A stretch of DNA of 64,000 bases from Chrysomallon squamiferum (taxonomy: Eukaryota > Mollusca > Gastropoda > Neomphalida > Peltospiridae), in assembly GCA_012295275.1 (NCBI GenBank), contig CM022671.1, forward strand, positions 8,603,386-8,667,385, written 5' to 3'. Below, one piece after another: positions 37,562 to 51,324 of the stretch (position 1 is the first letter of the stretch; each line of letters starts with the position of its first letter). The translations under genes were made by a program, and so were the position numbers. The notes under the pieces are model-generated. The model was given only the letters and a program-made list of their open reading frames with translations. It had not been told where the DNA came from and did no database searches.

Positions 37562-37751
37562 ATGCCTTTGCCCACTTATTCCAACGACATTCAGTCCTCG
37601 GGGTCTCAGAACGAGGATCCTGGGGATCACAACAGCAAACTAAACACAAAACGTAAATTATTGATAAAAGGAACCGAAAATTTTGGATTTCAATACGATG
37701 ACGGAAAGCCTGTTATTTTGGATCCAAATTACTTGGGACATTTCAAGAAAA
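37562..37751 (+). CDS. Candidate alternative first exon (1b), possibly of the SLC26 gene
   Basis: ATG at 37562, open for 63 codons plus one base, then a consensus donor (AAAA|GTAAGT) at 37752. The polar leader (Ser/Asn/Asp-rich, then TKRKLLIKG) ends PVILDPNYLGHFKK. That resembles the end of exon 1a (GILLNPALLETYKK): 5 of 14 identical, several conservative changes, same position just before the donor and same phase 1. Joined to 59178 the junction codon is AAT, and the frame continues into the SLC26 protein across a 21.4-kb intron. The similarity to 1a suggests an exon duplication giving alternative N-termini. No RNA evidence is available here. Confidence 0.5.
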
Positions 37752-38324
37752 GTAAGTTTTTGGGGTGTGTTTTTTTTGGTTGCTTTTTTTTTAATTTATT
37801 TTTATTTATTTATTTTTTATTACGTATTTATTTATTATTACGCTTTTATTTATTTATTAATATTAATATTTATATATTTTTTTAAAAAATATGGTTTTCC
37901 ATTATATTGAAATATTTATTATTTATTACGTTTTTTTCTAATTTTTATTATCATTTTTTTGTTTTGATATTTCTAATAATAATTATGATAGGTTAGAAAA
38001 TATACATTCACGTTACGATTTTCCGTTTCAGTGATTTTTTTTATTTTTTATTATTGAATTTATTGCATTTATTTATTTATTTATTTATTTATGATACATA
38101 TATTGTTTTGTGTTATAACATATATAAAATTTAATTTTTAATTTTTTATGATACATCAATTGTTTGGTCTTCTAATATATATATAAAATTTAATTTTTTT
38201 TAAATTTTGTGTATGAATTCAACTGTAAAAAAAAAAAAAAAAATTAGTAAACTATTTTTTCATTTATTTACACAAATAAGTCGCATTGTCATTTTTGGTA
38301 TTATTTATTTATTTATTTATTATA
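37752..38324. other. AT-rich intronic sequence with TTTA runs
   Basis: Runs of TTTA/TTAT (37795-37870 and 38070-38090) and poly-A (38228-38242). No exon seen. Confidence 0.6.
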
Positions 38325-38376
<52 letters not shown>

Positions 38377-38402
38377 TTACTATTATATATATATATATAT
38401 AT
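38325..38402. repeat. (TTA)n followed by (TA)n
   Basis: About 17 TTA units, then about 10 TA units. Confidence 0.95.
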
Positions 38403-38455
38403 ACACATACATATTATCATTTGTTTTGTTGGGGTTTTTTTTGTCGTTTTGTGTC

Positions 38456-38690
38456 TTTTTGCGAAAGCATGTGAGCTATTATTAATGAATTTTGAACTAT
38501 TTTTAATGTTTAATGTATCTTTTTTTAAATTGTGTGGTGATATGAGTCATCAGTGCATTTATTCACATAATTTTTTTGCGAAAGCATGTAAGCTATTATT
38601 ATTGAATTTTGAACTATTTTTAATGTTTATTGTATTTTTTTTTTAAATTGTGTGGTGAGATGAGTCATCGGTGCATTTATTCACATAAAT
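38456..38690. repeat. Two-copy tandem duplication, unit about 117 bp
   Basis: Unit begins TTTTTGCGAAAGCATGT and ends GCATTTATTCACATAA. The copies (38456-38573 and 38574-38690) differ at only a handful of positions, indicating recent duplication. Each contains GATGAGTCATC-like sequence with an AP-1-type TGAGTCA core. Confidence 0.9.
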
Positions 38691-38746
38691 CAAAAAAAGC
38701 AATTAAATTATTATATCTCTTTCTCAATATACTTGCACGTACTAAA

Positions 38747-38797
<51 letters not shown>
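38747..38797. repeat. (AT)n microsatellite
   Basis: About 25 AT units followed by CATA variants. Confidence 0.95.
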
Positions 38798-38800
<3 letters not shown>

Positions 38801-39207
38801 ATACACACATATATACATACATACACACTGAGATAAGCAGAAATAGTTTTAACTGAACAAACCCATATATACAATTCACGTTAAATCATAATTAGTGTGT
38901 TTTCTTTTGAAATTGTCTCTGAACAGTAATTTTTAATCCACAGTGAAATTTATTTCGCTCGCCTGGTACGTGAACTCATGAAATATTACCTTTAGATAAA
39001 TTGCGTCATCTAATTTTAAATATCTGTTCATCGTTTACTACAGGTTTTTCAAAAACGTAGTCAGAGATTGTTTTTGTTTTTTTCTTTTATAACAGTTAGG
39101 TGCTATATAAATCTATTATTAATTTCTTCATTTAAATACAAGCTTTTTTTTTTTCTTTTTTTTTGATACATATCTCTCTGTTTTTCATTCTTCGAAATCT
39201 CTCTCTG

Positions 39208-39267
<60 letters not shown>

Positions 39268-39722
39268 CACACACCTAGATAGAGAGGAAAACTAGAAAAC
39301 TATAGAAATATATATTTCTATCGTTTTCTTATGTATTTACATTACTCGAAACTATTATCGTTTCTTCACATATATCGAGTTCTTTTTATTACAGAAGTTT
39401 ATTGTCTTGTTGTGGGTCAGGTGAACAAAACGTGAAACTGTAAACTGTTTTTGGAGTCGACTGTTTTCTCAACTCTTTTACCTTTTTGAACGTACTGCGT
39501 TTCAGTGTTTCATAAAGTGCTACGCTCCGTTAATCGTACAAAACACGTTCTCTGTAGACTGGCTCTAGCCGCACGTTACCTTCCGAACACAAAAGAGCTA
39601 AGTATCGTGAACGAGTTAATAAAAAATGAAGATAATGTTAATGAAAAGAAATAATTTAATAGCTATTTCTAGTATAACTGAAGCATACATCAGACAAATA
39701 TACAAACTCATGTATCATACAT

Positions 39723-39775
<53 letters not shown>

Positions 39776-39974
39776 CACGTATGTATGTACGTAAGTGAAT
39801 ATGCACATAAAGACACACGTACATGTATACATCCAGATGTACATTCCTGATTGCGAGTAGTCAGTCCTCAAACAGGATGTTAATTTATCCTTTCTAAAAG
39901 TTAATATTAATTTCTTTCATTTCTTTATTTATCATGTAAGTAACTTAATGCGATAGTAAAAAAAAAAAAAAAAA

Positions 39975-40030
<56 letters not shown>

Positions 40031-40200
40031 TAATGAATATGTTTGAAAAACGACAAATAGCCCTAATTAAATTATAACAAATCAACACTTCTAAATATAT
40101 ATTTTTTATTATTGTGTTTCAATTTATCGTTAAACGTGTAATTAAGGTTAAAAATAAGTGTCACAATTTTTTTTAAAATGTCCTTTTTGGAAATTCGGAA
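38798..40200. repeat. Non-coding with CA, GT and AAT arrays
   Basis: Holds (CA)n 39209-39264, (GT)n 39724-39757 followed by TA, and (AAT)n 39977-40026. The intervening unique sequence (39330-39640) shows no coding signal. Confidence 0.85.
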
Positions 40201-40660
40201 ATGGCCACCCTAATTCATTCATACATACAAACATACATACGTACGGACATACTTACATATACAGGTATATTCATACATATACATACAATACGTACATACA
40301 TACAGACATACATACATACAATGTGTTCATACATACATATAATACGTACATACACTCATACAGTACGAACATACATACATACATACATACATACATACAT
40401 ACATACATACATACATACATACATACATACATACATACATAATACATACATACATACATACATACATACATACATACATACATAAATACATACATACATA
40501 CATACATACACACACACAGATGTAAATATACAAACAAATACATAAGATCTAACACTATAGGAAAAACATTTCCAACGAATAAATGTATGTATGTATGTGT
40601 AAATATTACTTTAAGAAAATAATAGATACATATACACATACATACATATATAGACAAAGA
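40201..40660. repeat. (CATA)n tetranucleotide region
   Basis: CATA units, broken at first and near-perfect at 40371-40508. They give spurious HTYI and MYVC frames on both strands up to 130 codons long. Confidence 0.96.
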
Positions 40661-40913
40661 CACATGAAAACATAGATATGCCTATATATTTGTATGTAAG
40701 TATATACTGTCATTCTTTTTTAATTTTAATTTTTTTTTTTTTTTTGTTGGCGTCATACATAAATATATTTTTTTACATGATATATATATCCATTCGCAGA
40801 CTCTACTGTAATTAATACGCTGATGTTCTCAGTAATTCGTCAGTCATAATCGCTCCATTGTTACAGTTTCACAAAACGTCTACAGAAATTACAACGTGTT
40901 TGTTGTTACTCAC

Positions 40914-40969
40914 CGAGGTCGCGTGATTGTAACTTGAACTTTGCGACGTTGTCGTCGTCTCACAGTCAT
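40914..40969 (-). CDS. Possible tiny minus-strand first exon (speculative)
   Basis: On the minus strand, ATG at 40969 opens 18 Arg-rich codons (MTVRRRQRRKVQVTITRP) that end two bases into codon 19 at a consensus donor (CTCG|GTGAGT, donor at 40912-40913). It lies in a locally GC-richer, repeat-free patch (40800-41000). No downstream exon was identified. The open frame is short enough to occur by chance. Confidence 0.15.
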
Positions 40970-41218
40970 TCACCTTACTGGTTACTAAGAAAAAAACTGC
41001 ATGTCATTCTATCTTCAGAGCGAAAATAAAGTAAAACAAATTTTCATTTTGTAAAAAAAAAAAAACGCATATGGTGCACCCATTATGTGGCAAGAACAAA
41101 AAAGAAAAAAAAAAAAAAAAAAAACAGAAAAAGGAAAAGAAACGATGTAAAATGAAAAAAATGAATACTTGTTGTTTGGTCTGTTGAGTTTGTTAAACTG
41201 GTTGCCGAGCGGTATCGA

Positions 41219-41539
41219 CGATTTGAGTCGATTTGAGTCGTTTTGAGTCGTTTGAGTCACGACAACGGCATCTGACGGGGTTTACGAGGTCGTGATTTGA
41301 TTTCGTCCTACATACATACATACGTACATACAAAACATACATACATACATACAAAACATACATACATACATACATACGTACGTACATACAAAACATACAT
41401 ACATACATACAAAACATACATACATACATACGTACGTACATACAAAACATAACATACACATACATACACACAAACATTACATGGTTGTTGGTTTTGTTTG
41501 TTTGTTTGTTTGTTTTTTTTATGGTTGTTTACATTTTTT

Positions 41540-41590
<51 letters not shown>
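41219..41590. repeat. GATTTGAGTC repeat, CATA/CGTA array and poly-T
   Basis: About four copies of (GA)TTTGAGTC at 41221-41259, then CATA-rich sequence (41311-41480) with a ~40-base supra-repeat unit containing CATACAAAACATACATACA. A ~50-base poly-T follows at 41540-41589. Confidence 0.9.
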
Positions 41591-43543
41591 AAACCAGTAC
41601 GTTTATTTTGTAATAATTTACATTAATTTATTTATCATTTTTATTCATTCATTTACTTTGTGGCTATTAAGCTTATATTTATTTCTTTTCGTAACTTTGT
41701 GTTGGCTTGATGCCCAGTAATGGAAGAACAATTTTTAATACACAGTTTATTTTTTTTGTAATATTACTAACATTATTTTCAACCTATTTTTTTCTAAACT
41801 TTTCATGTTCAACTGACAATAAAAACAGATTAAAAAAAAATTAATGGAAAAAGCAAAAAGAACGAAACAATAAAAACAAAATAAAAGAAAAGAAAAGACA
41901 CAACCAAATAAAAATATAAATCTGTAATCGTACGGTAGTGTTTCAAAGCCAGGTGAATTATTTATATGTACCGAAATTAATTTACTTTTTTTTTATTTTT
42001 TTTATTTTTTATTGTTTTATTCTCTCGTTTTTCTAATTTGAAATAGAAAGCAGTAAACTGGGTGTTGTCTTGTTATTTGATCTCATTCGACTCCGCCCAT
42101 TTAGTTAAGCTAACAATTATAAAATTTTCAAAGCGCTTGGTATTAAAAAACCCAACAATAACAAAAGAAATACCAGCAACAACAAAAAAAAAACAACGAA
42201 TAAATATGTAAGAAAGAAAGAAATAGAAATTTGAGTTACATATCTATGTTAAGTTTGTTAAAAAAAAACAAAAAAAAAAAAAACACAACAAGAAACAAAC
42301 AAACGAATAAATAAACAGTACCATTTTTAAATTCTGTTAAATTCTAGTAAATAAATACACAGAAAAATAGCTTGATAAATAAATAATTAACTAAGTAATT
42401 AAATAAATAAATAGAAAAATGTGTTAATTTCAAATTAAATTATTAAGTTAATTTGTAAATTACTGTAATAAATAAATAAATATCAATAATTAAGTCAGTG
42501 CGTATCATTTTCAAGCGTGTTATTTGAATGAATAAATTTAAAAATAAATAAACAGATAAACAAACATGTATGCTATTTTCAAATGTTTGCTTGCCACAGA
42601 AGTATGTTGTTGGTTTTTTCATATTTTATTTATTTATTTATTTATTTATTGTATTTTTTTTATTTTTTTTTTTATTATTTTTTTATTCTGACATTTTAAA
42701 TTTTTTTTTTATTTTTTTATTTTTTTTTTTTTTTTTGCTAATTATTTATTAATTCAATTATTTTGGAAAATACACTGTCAGTGATCTAATCCATTTCATT
42801 TAATTGTTTTACTTGTACGTATGTAAGTATGTGTGTCTGTAATTATGTATGTGTGAATGTGTTTGTGCCTGTATGTGTAGTTATGCATTTATGCACGTAT
42901 ATATCTAGAGGTGCCTATCAGATGACATCCATTGTATTATTTTTATAATCCATTACTATATTCTGAGCTAATCTTCACCTATTCAGTATAAGGGTTCCAC
43001 CTTAATCTCTAATCACCTACAGTAGCAATAGTTCTAAACAGGCAGTAATATTTTATAATATATCCAACAACAAATGGTTACTAAGAACGCGTTATGATTA
43101 ACTAAAAATACTCGTTGTAGTACAAAACCTAAAGCGACTGGGTCAAACAAAACGTTGAAAACATAATTCATAAAAGACTGGGTGGATATTTTTCCAAATA
43201 TTTACATACAAAATAAGTGCTTACAGTTACAGACGTTTAGTTATATTTTGTTTTAAAAATCATCCTAAAGTCAGAGAGCCGGATTTAGATGTTGTGGAGG
43301 CATGGGAAACATTTGAGACCCTATTTAACAAATATGAACAGAGAATAATAACGTTTTGTAATAACTGAACTGTAATTCCTAACAGTCTCCTCTGAATGTT
43401 TGATTTCAAACAGTAGCTTTTTTTATGAAAGTAGTTAAATCCTGTTCTATCTAAAATATAAAGCTTGTATTATAATTATACCAAAATTACAAAATTTACA
43501 GATTAGCTTCTTCTTCTTCTTTTTCTTCTTCTTATTATCAATA

Positions 43544-43574
<31 letters not shown>

Positions 43575-44224
43575 TTGAGAGAGAGAGAGAGAAATTGAAA
43601 TAAACCTCCTGTAAAATATTACGACCTATCACGAAACTTCCCTCTCTGGTAACTTTAGCTGCAGTTTATTACGACACGGGCCCCACTCCTCACTCCGCCT
43701 GATATTACCCGGCATCTTAAACGACCTTTGAAAGAAGCGGCAGAAACCGATGGAGAAATGCACACATCTAATACGTTAATGTTGTTTGAGTGCCAAATGT
43801 GTAGCTGTGGGATACGGTTGTTATTGCATGTAGCACCGTGAAAGAGTGTACAGATCTTATTTCACTAAACACAGTACAGAATCGTCTGAATTAACACAAA
43901 TGGAGGCGCACCCGACGTATTATTTTTTGTAGTTGTTGTTGCTGCTGCTGCTGTTGCTCTTATTGCCACTGATGGCGTTAGTTTGGTTGTTGACATCTTT
44001 ATTATCCTTACAACAGTGGCATTCGTCGTTTTTGTTATTAATGCTGCTGTTGTTGTAATTAGTTTACTTTCAAAAGCTTTATCCAATACTTTTTTCATCT
44101 GTTAATGATCATCGTATTATATAACATGTAATATATTTCTGCTGATCTGTATATATGTATAACATCACAAGTAAAAAATCGAATAAAGCATATATGTAGA
44201 ACATATCGTTACATTTATACTTAC

Positions 44225-44277
<53 letters not shown>

Positions 44278-44664
44278 CACATAAATGTACAAACATACGT
44301 GCATGTATATACTAACAAGATATATATTCTCTTCGATAAATAAATAATAAAACACTATTTTCTGTTATATTCTCTTAGAAATCATTTCTTTTATCATCAT
44401 CTTTTTCTTTTTACACATATAAAAATGTTATGTGTAAACAAAAATAGCATTATGCTGGCACGGAGAAAAGTGTGGCAATCCACACATTACTAGAACTTCG
44501 TTTTTGCTTCCTTCTGTTTTTTTGCTTGTCGTATTGATTTCAAGATTCGCCGACATAAACAAGTGTACTGTGACGTCATATTCAGATACTTCGGGGGATT
44601 AAAGTTAATCATATTTTCAAACAACAGTCCGATAAATCTATTTTATAAGGTGTATTGTAGTGTG

Positions 44665-44720
<56 letters not shown>

Positions 44721-45059
44721 TTATAAATAAATAAATTAAGGAAGTCGTACCACGGATGGAGAAATTTCTGGTTTTTTTTTATTTATTATTATTATTTTTT
44801 TGTTTATGTAGAAATTAATATAAACCTCTCGTAAAATATTACACCAGACTACTGTAACAAATAACTTCACAATTATGCAAACTGTATTAACGTTGGCTAA
44901 AATTCTCTAATCTCCATGGATTATCTCCCTTTAGTTTTAATTTTTTTTTAACGTCAAGTATAATAATTTATATGATTAAATTTACTACAAAAACAGATCT
45001 GTCATTAAAGACGCAAAAGAAACATTCAAAAATTAATATAATTTTCTATTTATTTCTTT

Positions 45060-45098
<39 letters not shown>

Positions 45099-45105
45099 TT
45101 AATTA

Positions 45106-45141
<36 letters not shown>

Positions 45142-46795
45142 TATATATATTCATTCATTACTAATGATCACGATAGAATAGTTCTCATGTTCCTACAAAT
45201 TTATTGTCTTTTCGAGATTATTAATAACCTCCAGGATATGAAATATTTTATCTTTGTTTCCGTTTCAATGGTCAGTTTCAATCGCATACAAATAAATAAG
45301 AAAACGTTCAAATAAATTCAAGCGAATCGATATACCAGTTTCTACATAGTTGGCGATTGGATATTTGATATATGCCCCTTTAAGAAACTGATATGCGTTA
45401 TAATGAAACTTTTGTTTCATGGATTCTTTCGCTGTACATCTCATTGTAAGGTTTCAAGGAATCGTTAAATTTTTATATATATATATTATTATATATTTAT
45501 AATGTTATTTTAGTTTAATATTTTAATTTCCATCATAGCTTTCTATATTAAGTCTACTTTAAAATAATAATAATAATAATAATAATAGTAGTAGTAGTAG
45601 TAATGGTGGTGGTGGTAGTAGTAGTAGTACTAAATCAGAATTATAAAGTAGTCATTCAAAAGTCAGAACGAAAAATGAAAGTTATTAATACTAAAAATGA
45701 AGTAAATAAAATAAAATAATGAACTTTATGATTGTATATAATGCAAAGAGACAAACAAGAAACTCACGTTTATATATAGTTACACATTATATATGCTCAA
45801 AATCGAAAATGTTATCAATGAAGTTGACGATTGGCATGCTTTTAATCAAACCTTTAACAGTATATATTAGAAGTGACAAACAAAACACAATCAAACCTTT
45901 AACAGTAATGATTGATGATAGTAAAAGGACTGAAATTTTGCGTGTTTTAATGTCTGTGTATATTTTTCCATCGTTCTCCATCATTTCTCTGTATTTATTT
46001 TAACAATGATTTCTTTTGATAGTCACGAGTATGTATGTTTAATGTCTGTTGGATTATAAACTCATTGCTACAACCCAGGCTTTAGAAGTTTGTTCGTTTG
46101 TTTCAGTTTTCGTTATTTCATATATTACGTATATGTTTGACCTTGGTCCAGAAAACAGATTTCCAGATCACCTTCGGTCCCAAGTTTGTGGTTTGGTACC
46201 TGTACTGTTGTCGACGTCAACATCATCATCATGGTCATCCATATCATTGCATTTTAGTGTTTTCGTTTACAGTGCTGCCCATTGTTTGTTTTTTGTTGTT
46301 GGTTTTTCTTTGTTTTGTTTTTTCTATTACTGTTTGTTGTTTTTTGGCGGGGGAGGGGGCTTTTTGGAGGAGTAAAAGTTTTTTTTTCCAGTACCAGTTG
46401 TTACTGCTATTGATGATGATGATGCCAGTGATCATAATGATGATGAGGATGATACTATTACTACTACTACTACTAATAAAACAGTCTGTTATTTCACTTA
46501 TGTAGGTTTCGTGAGAAAGACTGTCTGTGTCACTGCATATCGATTCAAATTATCTTTACAGATATGACGTTTACTGTTCCGTACAGCTGGTGTTCAAAAC
46601 AAAAAAAACTGAACATGTATACAGCTTGGTATTCCATGCAGCAAAACCCACTTCAGTCACTGCGCTTATTGCGTTGAAAATTTTAGTTTGGTTGATCATT
46701 TATTTCAGAAGTGATTATTTAGATGCTGAGTTCGTAAGAAGAACAATTTGTGTGAGTATACTGATTTTGTCTAATGTGTTTCGAGTGTTAAGCCG
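41591..46795. other. Non-coding, AT-rich, many simple repeats
   Basis: Notable arrays: poly-T/TTTA 42628-42735, (AT)n 43541-43564, (CA)n 44234-44267, (TTA)n 44668-44720, TTTA plus TTA 45058-45140, ATA/GTA/GGT mosaic 45565-45630. Repeat-free patches occur at 42900-43450 and 43640-43900. A perfect CRE palindrome TGACGTCA lies at 44571-44578. No exon could be supported. Confidence 0.55.
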
Positions 46796-46799
46796 TATT

Positions 46800-46889
46800 A
46801 TATATATGTATGTGTGTGTGCATGCATGCTTGTATATATATATATGTATCTGTATGTATGAGTGTGTGTGTGTGTGTGTATGTATGTAT

Positions 46890-46943
<54 letters not shown>

Positions 46944-46945
46944 GT
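46800..46945. repeat. GT/GTAT microsatellite
   Basis: Mixed GTAT and GT units with a final uninterrupted (GT)n at about 46891-46940. Confidence 0.95.
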
Positions 46946-49900
46946 ATGTGTGTATTCTAACTGCACGGTTTATTCGAATTTTGACTCGTGATGTTTCTGG
47001 AAGTAATCTGAACGTAGTTTTTATACAGATCAGCAGAAACATATTATCACCGTTATAATATTACGGATCAATTTTAAAATACATGATACCGAATAACAGC
47101 ACCGCTACTAGCATTATTCTTGTTGTCATCGTCATAATCATCGTTGTTTTTATTGCTGTCACTGTTGTTGCTGCAGTGTCTCTGTGTGTGTGGTAATACT
47201 GGATTTCATATTTGTAGTTCGTCGTTTTGAAAACCTGAGCTAATATTTGATTTGGCCAAATTAATGAAAATTATTTTGCAGCTGTATTTAGCTTGTTATT
47301 TCATCGTTCAAGCTGAACATATAGACTCGATGTTCCCGCTGGTTAAAAAACAAATTTGTTAGCGACAATGAACATTACAAATAAAACTAAAACATTTATT
47401 TATATTTCTTTAAATATATTCATGCATATATTTCAGATAATTTTCTCATTTGTTTATATCAGTAAAAAAGTAGTTCATGTTTTATAATAATAATGTTGGC
47501 CATTATTATTGTTGTTACTATTATTATTATTATTTATTTATTTATTTATTTATTAACTAATTAATTATTTAAAATTCTATTTGCGACGGTTCTATATTAG
47601 GTGAAGTAATTTTTTGAAAACAAAAATGTGTTTAAGTACAACTAGCATATTTTTGTCTTGAATCGTATTAGATAATAAAGGTTACTTATTTACTTATATT
47701 TTAGACAATAAATTAAAGAATAAAAAAATAATTATGAAAATACAGAATAAAACAAAGGAACAAAAAAACAAATTAAAGGAAGAGAATTTTGTTTTATAAA
47801 AGTAAGAAAAATATGTATAACCACACTAATATAAACAAATACATTTTAAGGACTGTAAATAAATAATAATAATTTTCAAAATATTATTAGTAGTTATAAA
47901 ACCGACTTTAAAATACTCGGTGCTGACTGAGAAATACACTTGTGTTCTCTGTTTCTATGTGTTGTTATTAATTACAAACTCACCAGACTATCAACATCTA
48001 AACATTGTTTTGCTGCAGTGTTAAAAATGTATCAGTAAACTAAATAATAAAAAGATAATTCCTAACGTTCTTTTAATATCGCTGAATATGCACTCAAGCC
48101 TGTTTTGGTGTAAACATTTTTTAAGCGGTTAAAAAAAAAAAGAAAAAAAAAAGAAGAAAGAATAGAACTATATATAATTCAATATGCGTGACAACTCCGT
48201 TACTGAAGGCCAAATTTTGTTATCAGATCAGTGAATAGATTCCATAGCGACTTTTAGTTAATATGATACCTCAAATGTCATTTGACTGACATTCCGGGTT
48301 GGTAATTTCGTAAATTTTTGTCAGCTACCTTTGAAAACGGCTGTCCGATTATGGCAAAATACCAGATATTGCTAATACTCGTGTAAGTTAAATTCCGATA
48401 AAGACATTTAGTCAGTACGCCTTATTTAAGAATTAGCAAAACAAAATAAATAAATACAGCTGAAAAACAAGGACTTCACAATTTACAAAAGTAATCAATC
48501 TTTCCTTTTAAAAAATAAAAATAAAATAATAATAATAATAATAACAATAAATATACTTTACTAGGTGAAAAAGGATAAAGACAAAAAAGTAAATTATTTT
48601 TCTTAGTTATTTCGTAACTAAACGAAATAACAATGAATCTGCACACATAACAAGATGAGAAATCAGTGAATACTAACGTAAACGCTCCAATAAATCATTA
48701 AAAAAACGCAACAAATTTAAGCAAATTATTTATTTATCCTATCTCTGTGTGTCTGTAATACAATGTGTGTGTGTGTGTGTGTTTGTGTGTGAGTGGCTGT
48801 GTGTGTGTGTGTGTGTTTGTGTGTCCTGCAAATAACTCAGTCCCTATCTAGTTACATAACAATGAACAAATTAATACACAAGCGGTCACGTGGAACGCGC
48901 CCCGTTGCTTGTATTGTTAGCCCATGTGACAGTTATGACTGTAATTTAATTTGTCATCTATTGTCTGCCTGTCATGTGAAAGATGCAAGAGACAGTTCCA
49001 TTTGTCCTCCACGACAGTCGGATGAATAACTGATCTGCTTGAAACACATCTAGATCATACAGTGCAAATTAATTAACTGTTATATAACGATATTTTCAAG
49101 ATATTTAGTGGGGGTTTTTTTCACGGTTTTTTCATTGCTGTGTTTTACAGTATAGGCTATTTTATTTATTTATTTATTTATTTTATTAAAGGGAAAGCTG
49201 ATAAGGGTTAATTTGTTTGTTTATGTAGGCCTATGTACTTTATATTTGTAATATATGTTATAATGATGTTATTATTATCTAGCTTTATCTTTTGTCTTCT
49301 GTTTACTCCAATTCTTCTTCTTCTTCATCTTGATGTTGTCGTTGTTGTTTATTATTACTGTTGTTGTTGTTACTTGTTTTGTCATGTAATGACGGAGAAT
49401 GAATGTGGGTTTTATTGATCAAAGTTATTTATATGTTATATGATATATTCAACTTTAACATAGCTACTATTGTTCTGTGAAACAATTATCTAATTATTTA
49501 TTTACACGTAAATTAGCCCTGTGTACTGCTTTTCACAAAGAACACATCTTTCCACACAAGTTTACAACTAAGTCTAATTTGTATTATCACTATCTTGTTT
49601 GGATGAGTTTTGTTCTTTAGAAAGTGTGAATCTCTTTGAATTATCTGCGTTGCTTAAAGGTCAACATCTGCTCAAACGACTCTTACATCCACTTAAACCA
49701 AGGAGCCAGGGGGGGATAGTGGACTAATAACATAATTAATTTTCTTCTTTTTTTCATATATTATCACATACTGACGTGTTTTGGTGGGTTTTTTTACCGA
49801 ATCATAATATTATTTCTGATAATGTTCCTTTGAAAAAAAAATTAAAAAATTAATAAACATTTAAACACACAAAAACAAACAAAGACAAACGCACTGACAC

Positions 49901-49976
49901 ATATCGATACACACAAAAATAATTATATATCACACACACAAATATAATTACGATAACACGAAAGAAAAAGAGTGTG

Positions 49977-49980
<4 letters not shown>
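46946..49980. other. Non-coding, AT-rich
   Basis: TTTA runs (47530-47555 and 49160-49185) and GT runs (48763-48780 and 48800-48816). A frame at 48793-49029 continues from GT repeats into repeat-free sequence, with no family motif or splice context. Confidence 0.5.

Positions 49981-50052
<72 letters not shown>
49981..50052. repeat. (GA)n microsatellite
   Basis: 36 AG units. Confidence 0.97.
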
Positions 50053-50055
<3 letters not shown>

Positions 50056-51022
50056 GTACATATTTGTCTGTTTGTATTATATACAGAAACATGTGCGCGT
50101 GCCTTGGTACTCTTGCACTATCGTACGCGTTGAATAACAATGTTCAGACGTTTCTTGTGTGTCGCTACATTCGTTCAAAACACAGAGTAAAGACGATGTT
50201 AACATGCTAGCCATGGGTCTTGACTGGGACGTGGAATAGTTCGATGTTATGGAATTCAGTGTCATTTATTATTGCTATGTATACTATGTATATCTGTGCG
50301 TTGTATACCGAAGCAGCCATGCTTCAGATAAATACTGATTAAATTAACACAATTGTAAAAGACTGTTTGACATAAATAAATAAATAAAATGGCAATGAGA
50401 TGTATTCTCTTTCATGTATTTACGCTCGGAAATCAAAGATAGACATAATGACAAAAATCTACCTGAATAAAGAGTAAAACTGATAAAATAAAATAAATTA
50501 AATTATATAACTGTAGAAAAGAAACGAAAAAGAACAAAGTCTATCGTTTTACATCATTTTTGTGTAATATCTAAGTCGCAAATCTTCTTTATTTCATTTT
50601 TATTATTATTATTATTTTTTTTTTTTTTTTTATTTTTTTTTTTTTTTTTTATTATTAATTTTTATTTATTTCTTCATTGCTCAAAAAAAAAACAAACAAC
50701 AAAAAAAAAAAAAAAAAAAACAAAAAAAAAAAAAAAAGATAATAACATACGATTTGCTGGACTGTATGGATCCTTTAAATCCTATTATTATTATTATTAT
50801 TATTATTATCATATATTTTTTTTTTTTTTTTTTTGTAGTCATTGGCTATAAATTCGTTATTTTTTCAACAAATCTGACGCAATAATGTGCAGTTGACACT
50901 TCGTCTGGTTTTTATTAGTTCTCTGACTCTTTTTTTTTTCTACCTTTATTTTGTGCTCTTATCCATTTCAGTTTTAACTGACCTAATAAAAACATATCCA
51001 ATGACTTACTTATAACTGCTTT

Positions 51023-51054
<32 letters not shown>

Positions 51055-51112
51055 CAACAACAAATAACAAAAAAGCAGATGTTTAAACATTGCGCCTATA
51101 CGCTTAAATGTA
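50053..51112. other. Non-coding with poly-T/poly-A tracts
   Basis: Poly-T (50616-50650), poly-A (50700-50736), TTA (50782-50810), poly-T (50817-50834) and poly-A (51031-51054). No gene seen. Confidence 0.6.
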
Positions 51113-51200
51113 AGTTGGACGCCATTGGGATTCGAGCTCAGATCATGCGCGATCTGTACCTTTCGCGGTAGGCATTTGACAGTGACGCATGCTCCTTGAT
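51113..51200 (-). mobile_element. Possible tRNA-derived SINE head
   Basis: On the minus strand a tRNA-like order is visible: TGCGTCACTGTCAAATGCC (A-box-like) and, about 40 bases later, GAGCTCGAATCCCAATGG (B-box-like GCTCGAATCCC). No clean cloverleaf and no SINE body or tail were found. Only the B box is convincing. Confidence 0.28.
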
Positions 51201-51293
51201 GAAACAGAGTAGCGTTACAGCGTAATTAATACCAGAAGCTAGCAGTAGGCAGGTGAGTATCCAGGTATCTTTTGACCAGACGTACATAACAAT

Positions 51294-51324
51294 ATGGTCA
51301 GCATAGCGTACAGGACAGCCTCGA
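51294..51324 (+). CDS. Possible very short first exon (1c) for the SLC26 gene
   Basis: ATG at 51294 opens ten codons (MVSIAYRTAS) plus one base, then a consensus donor (TCGA|GTAAGT) at 51325. It ends in phase 1, compatible with 59178. It lies at the 3' edge of a GC-richer, repeat-free patch (51090-51330) that could be a promoter. A chance open frame of this size is easily possible. Confidence 0.2.

Noticed and set aside
40158-40663. Overlapping long frames on both strands in the CATA region
   Set aside because: Tetranucleotide repeat artefacts; no start context, splice sites or family match.
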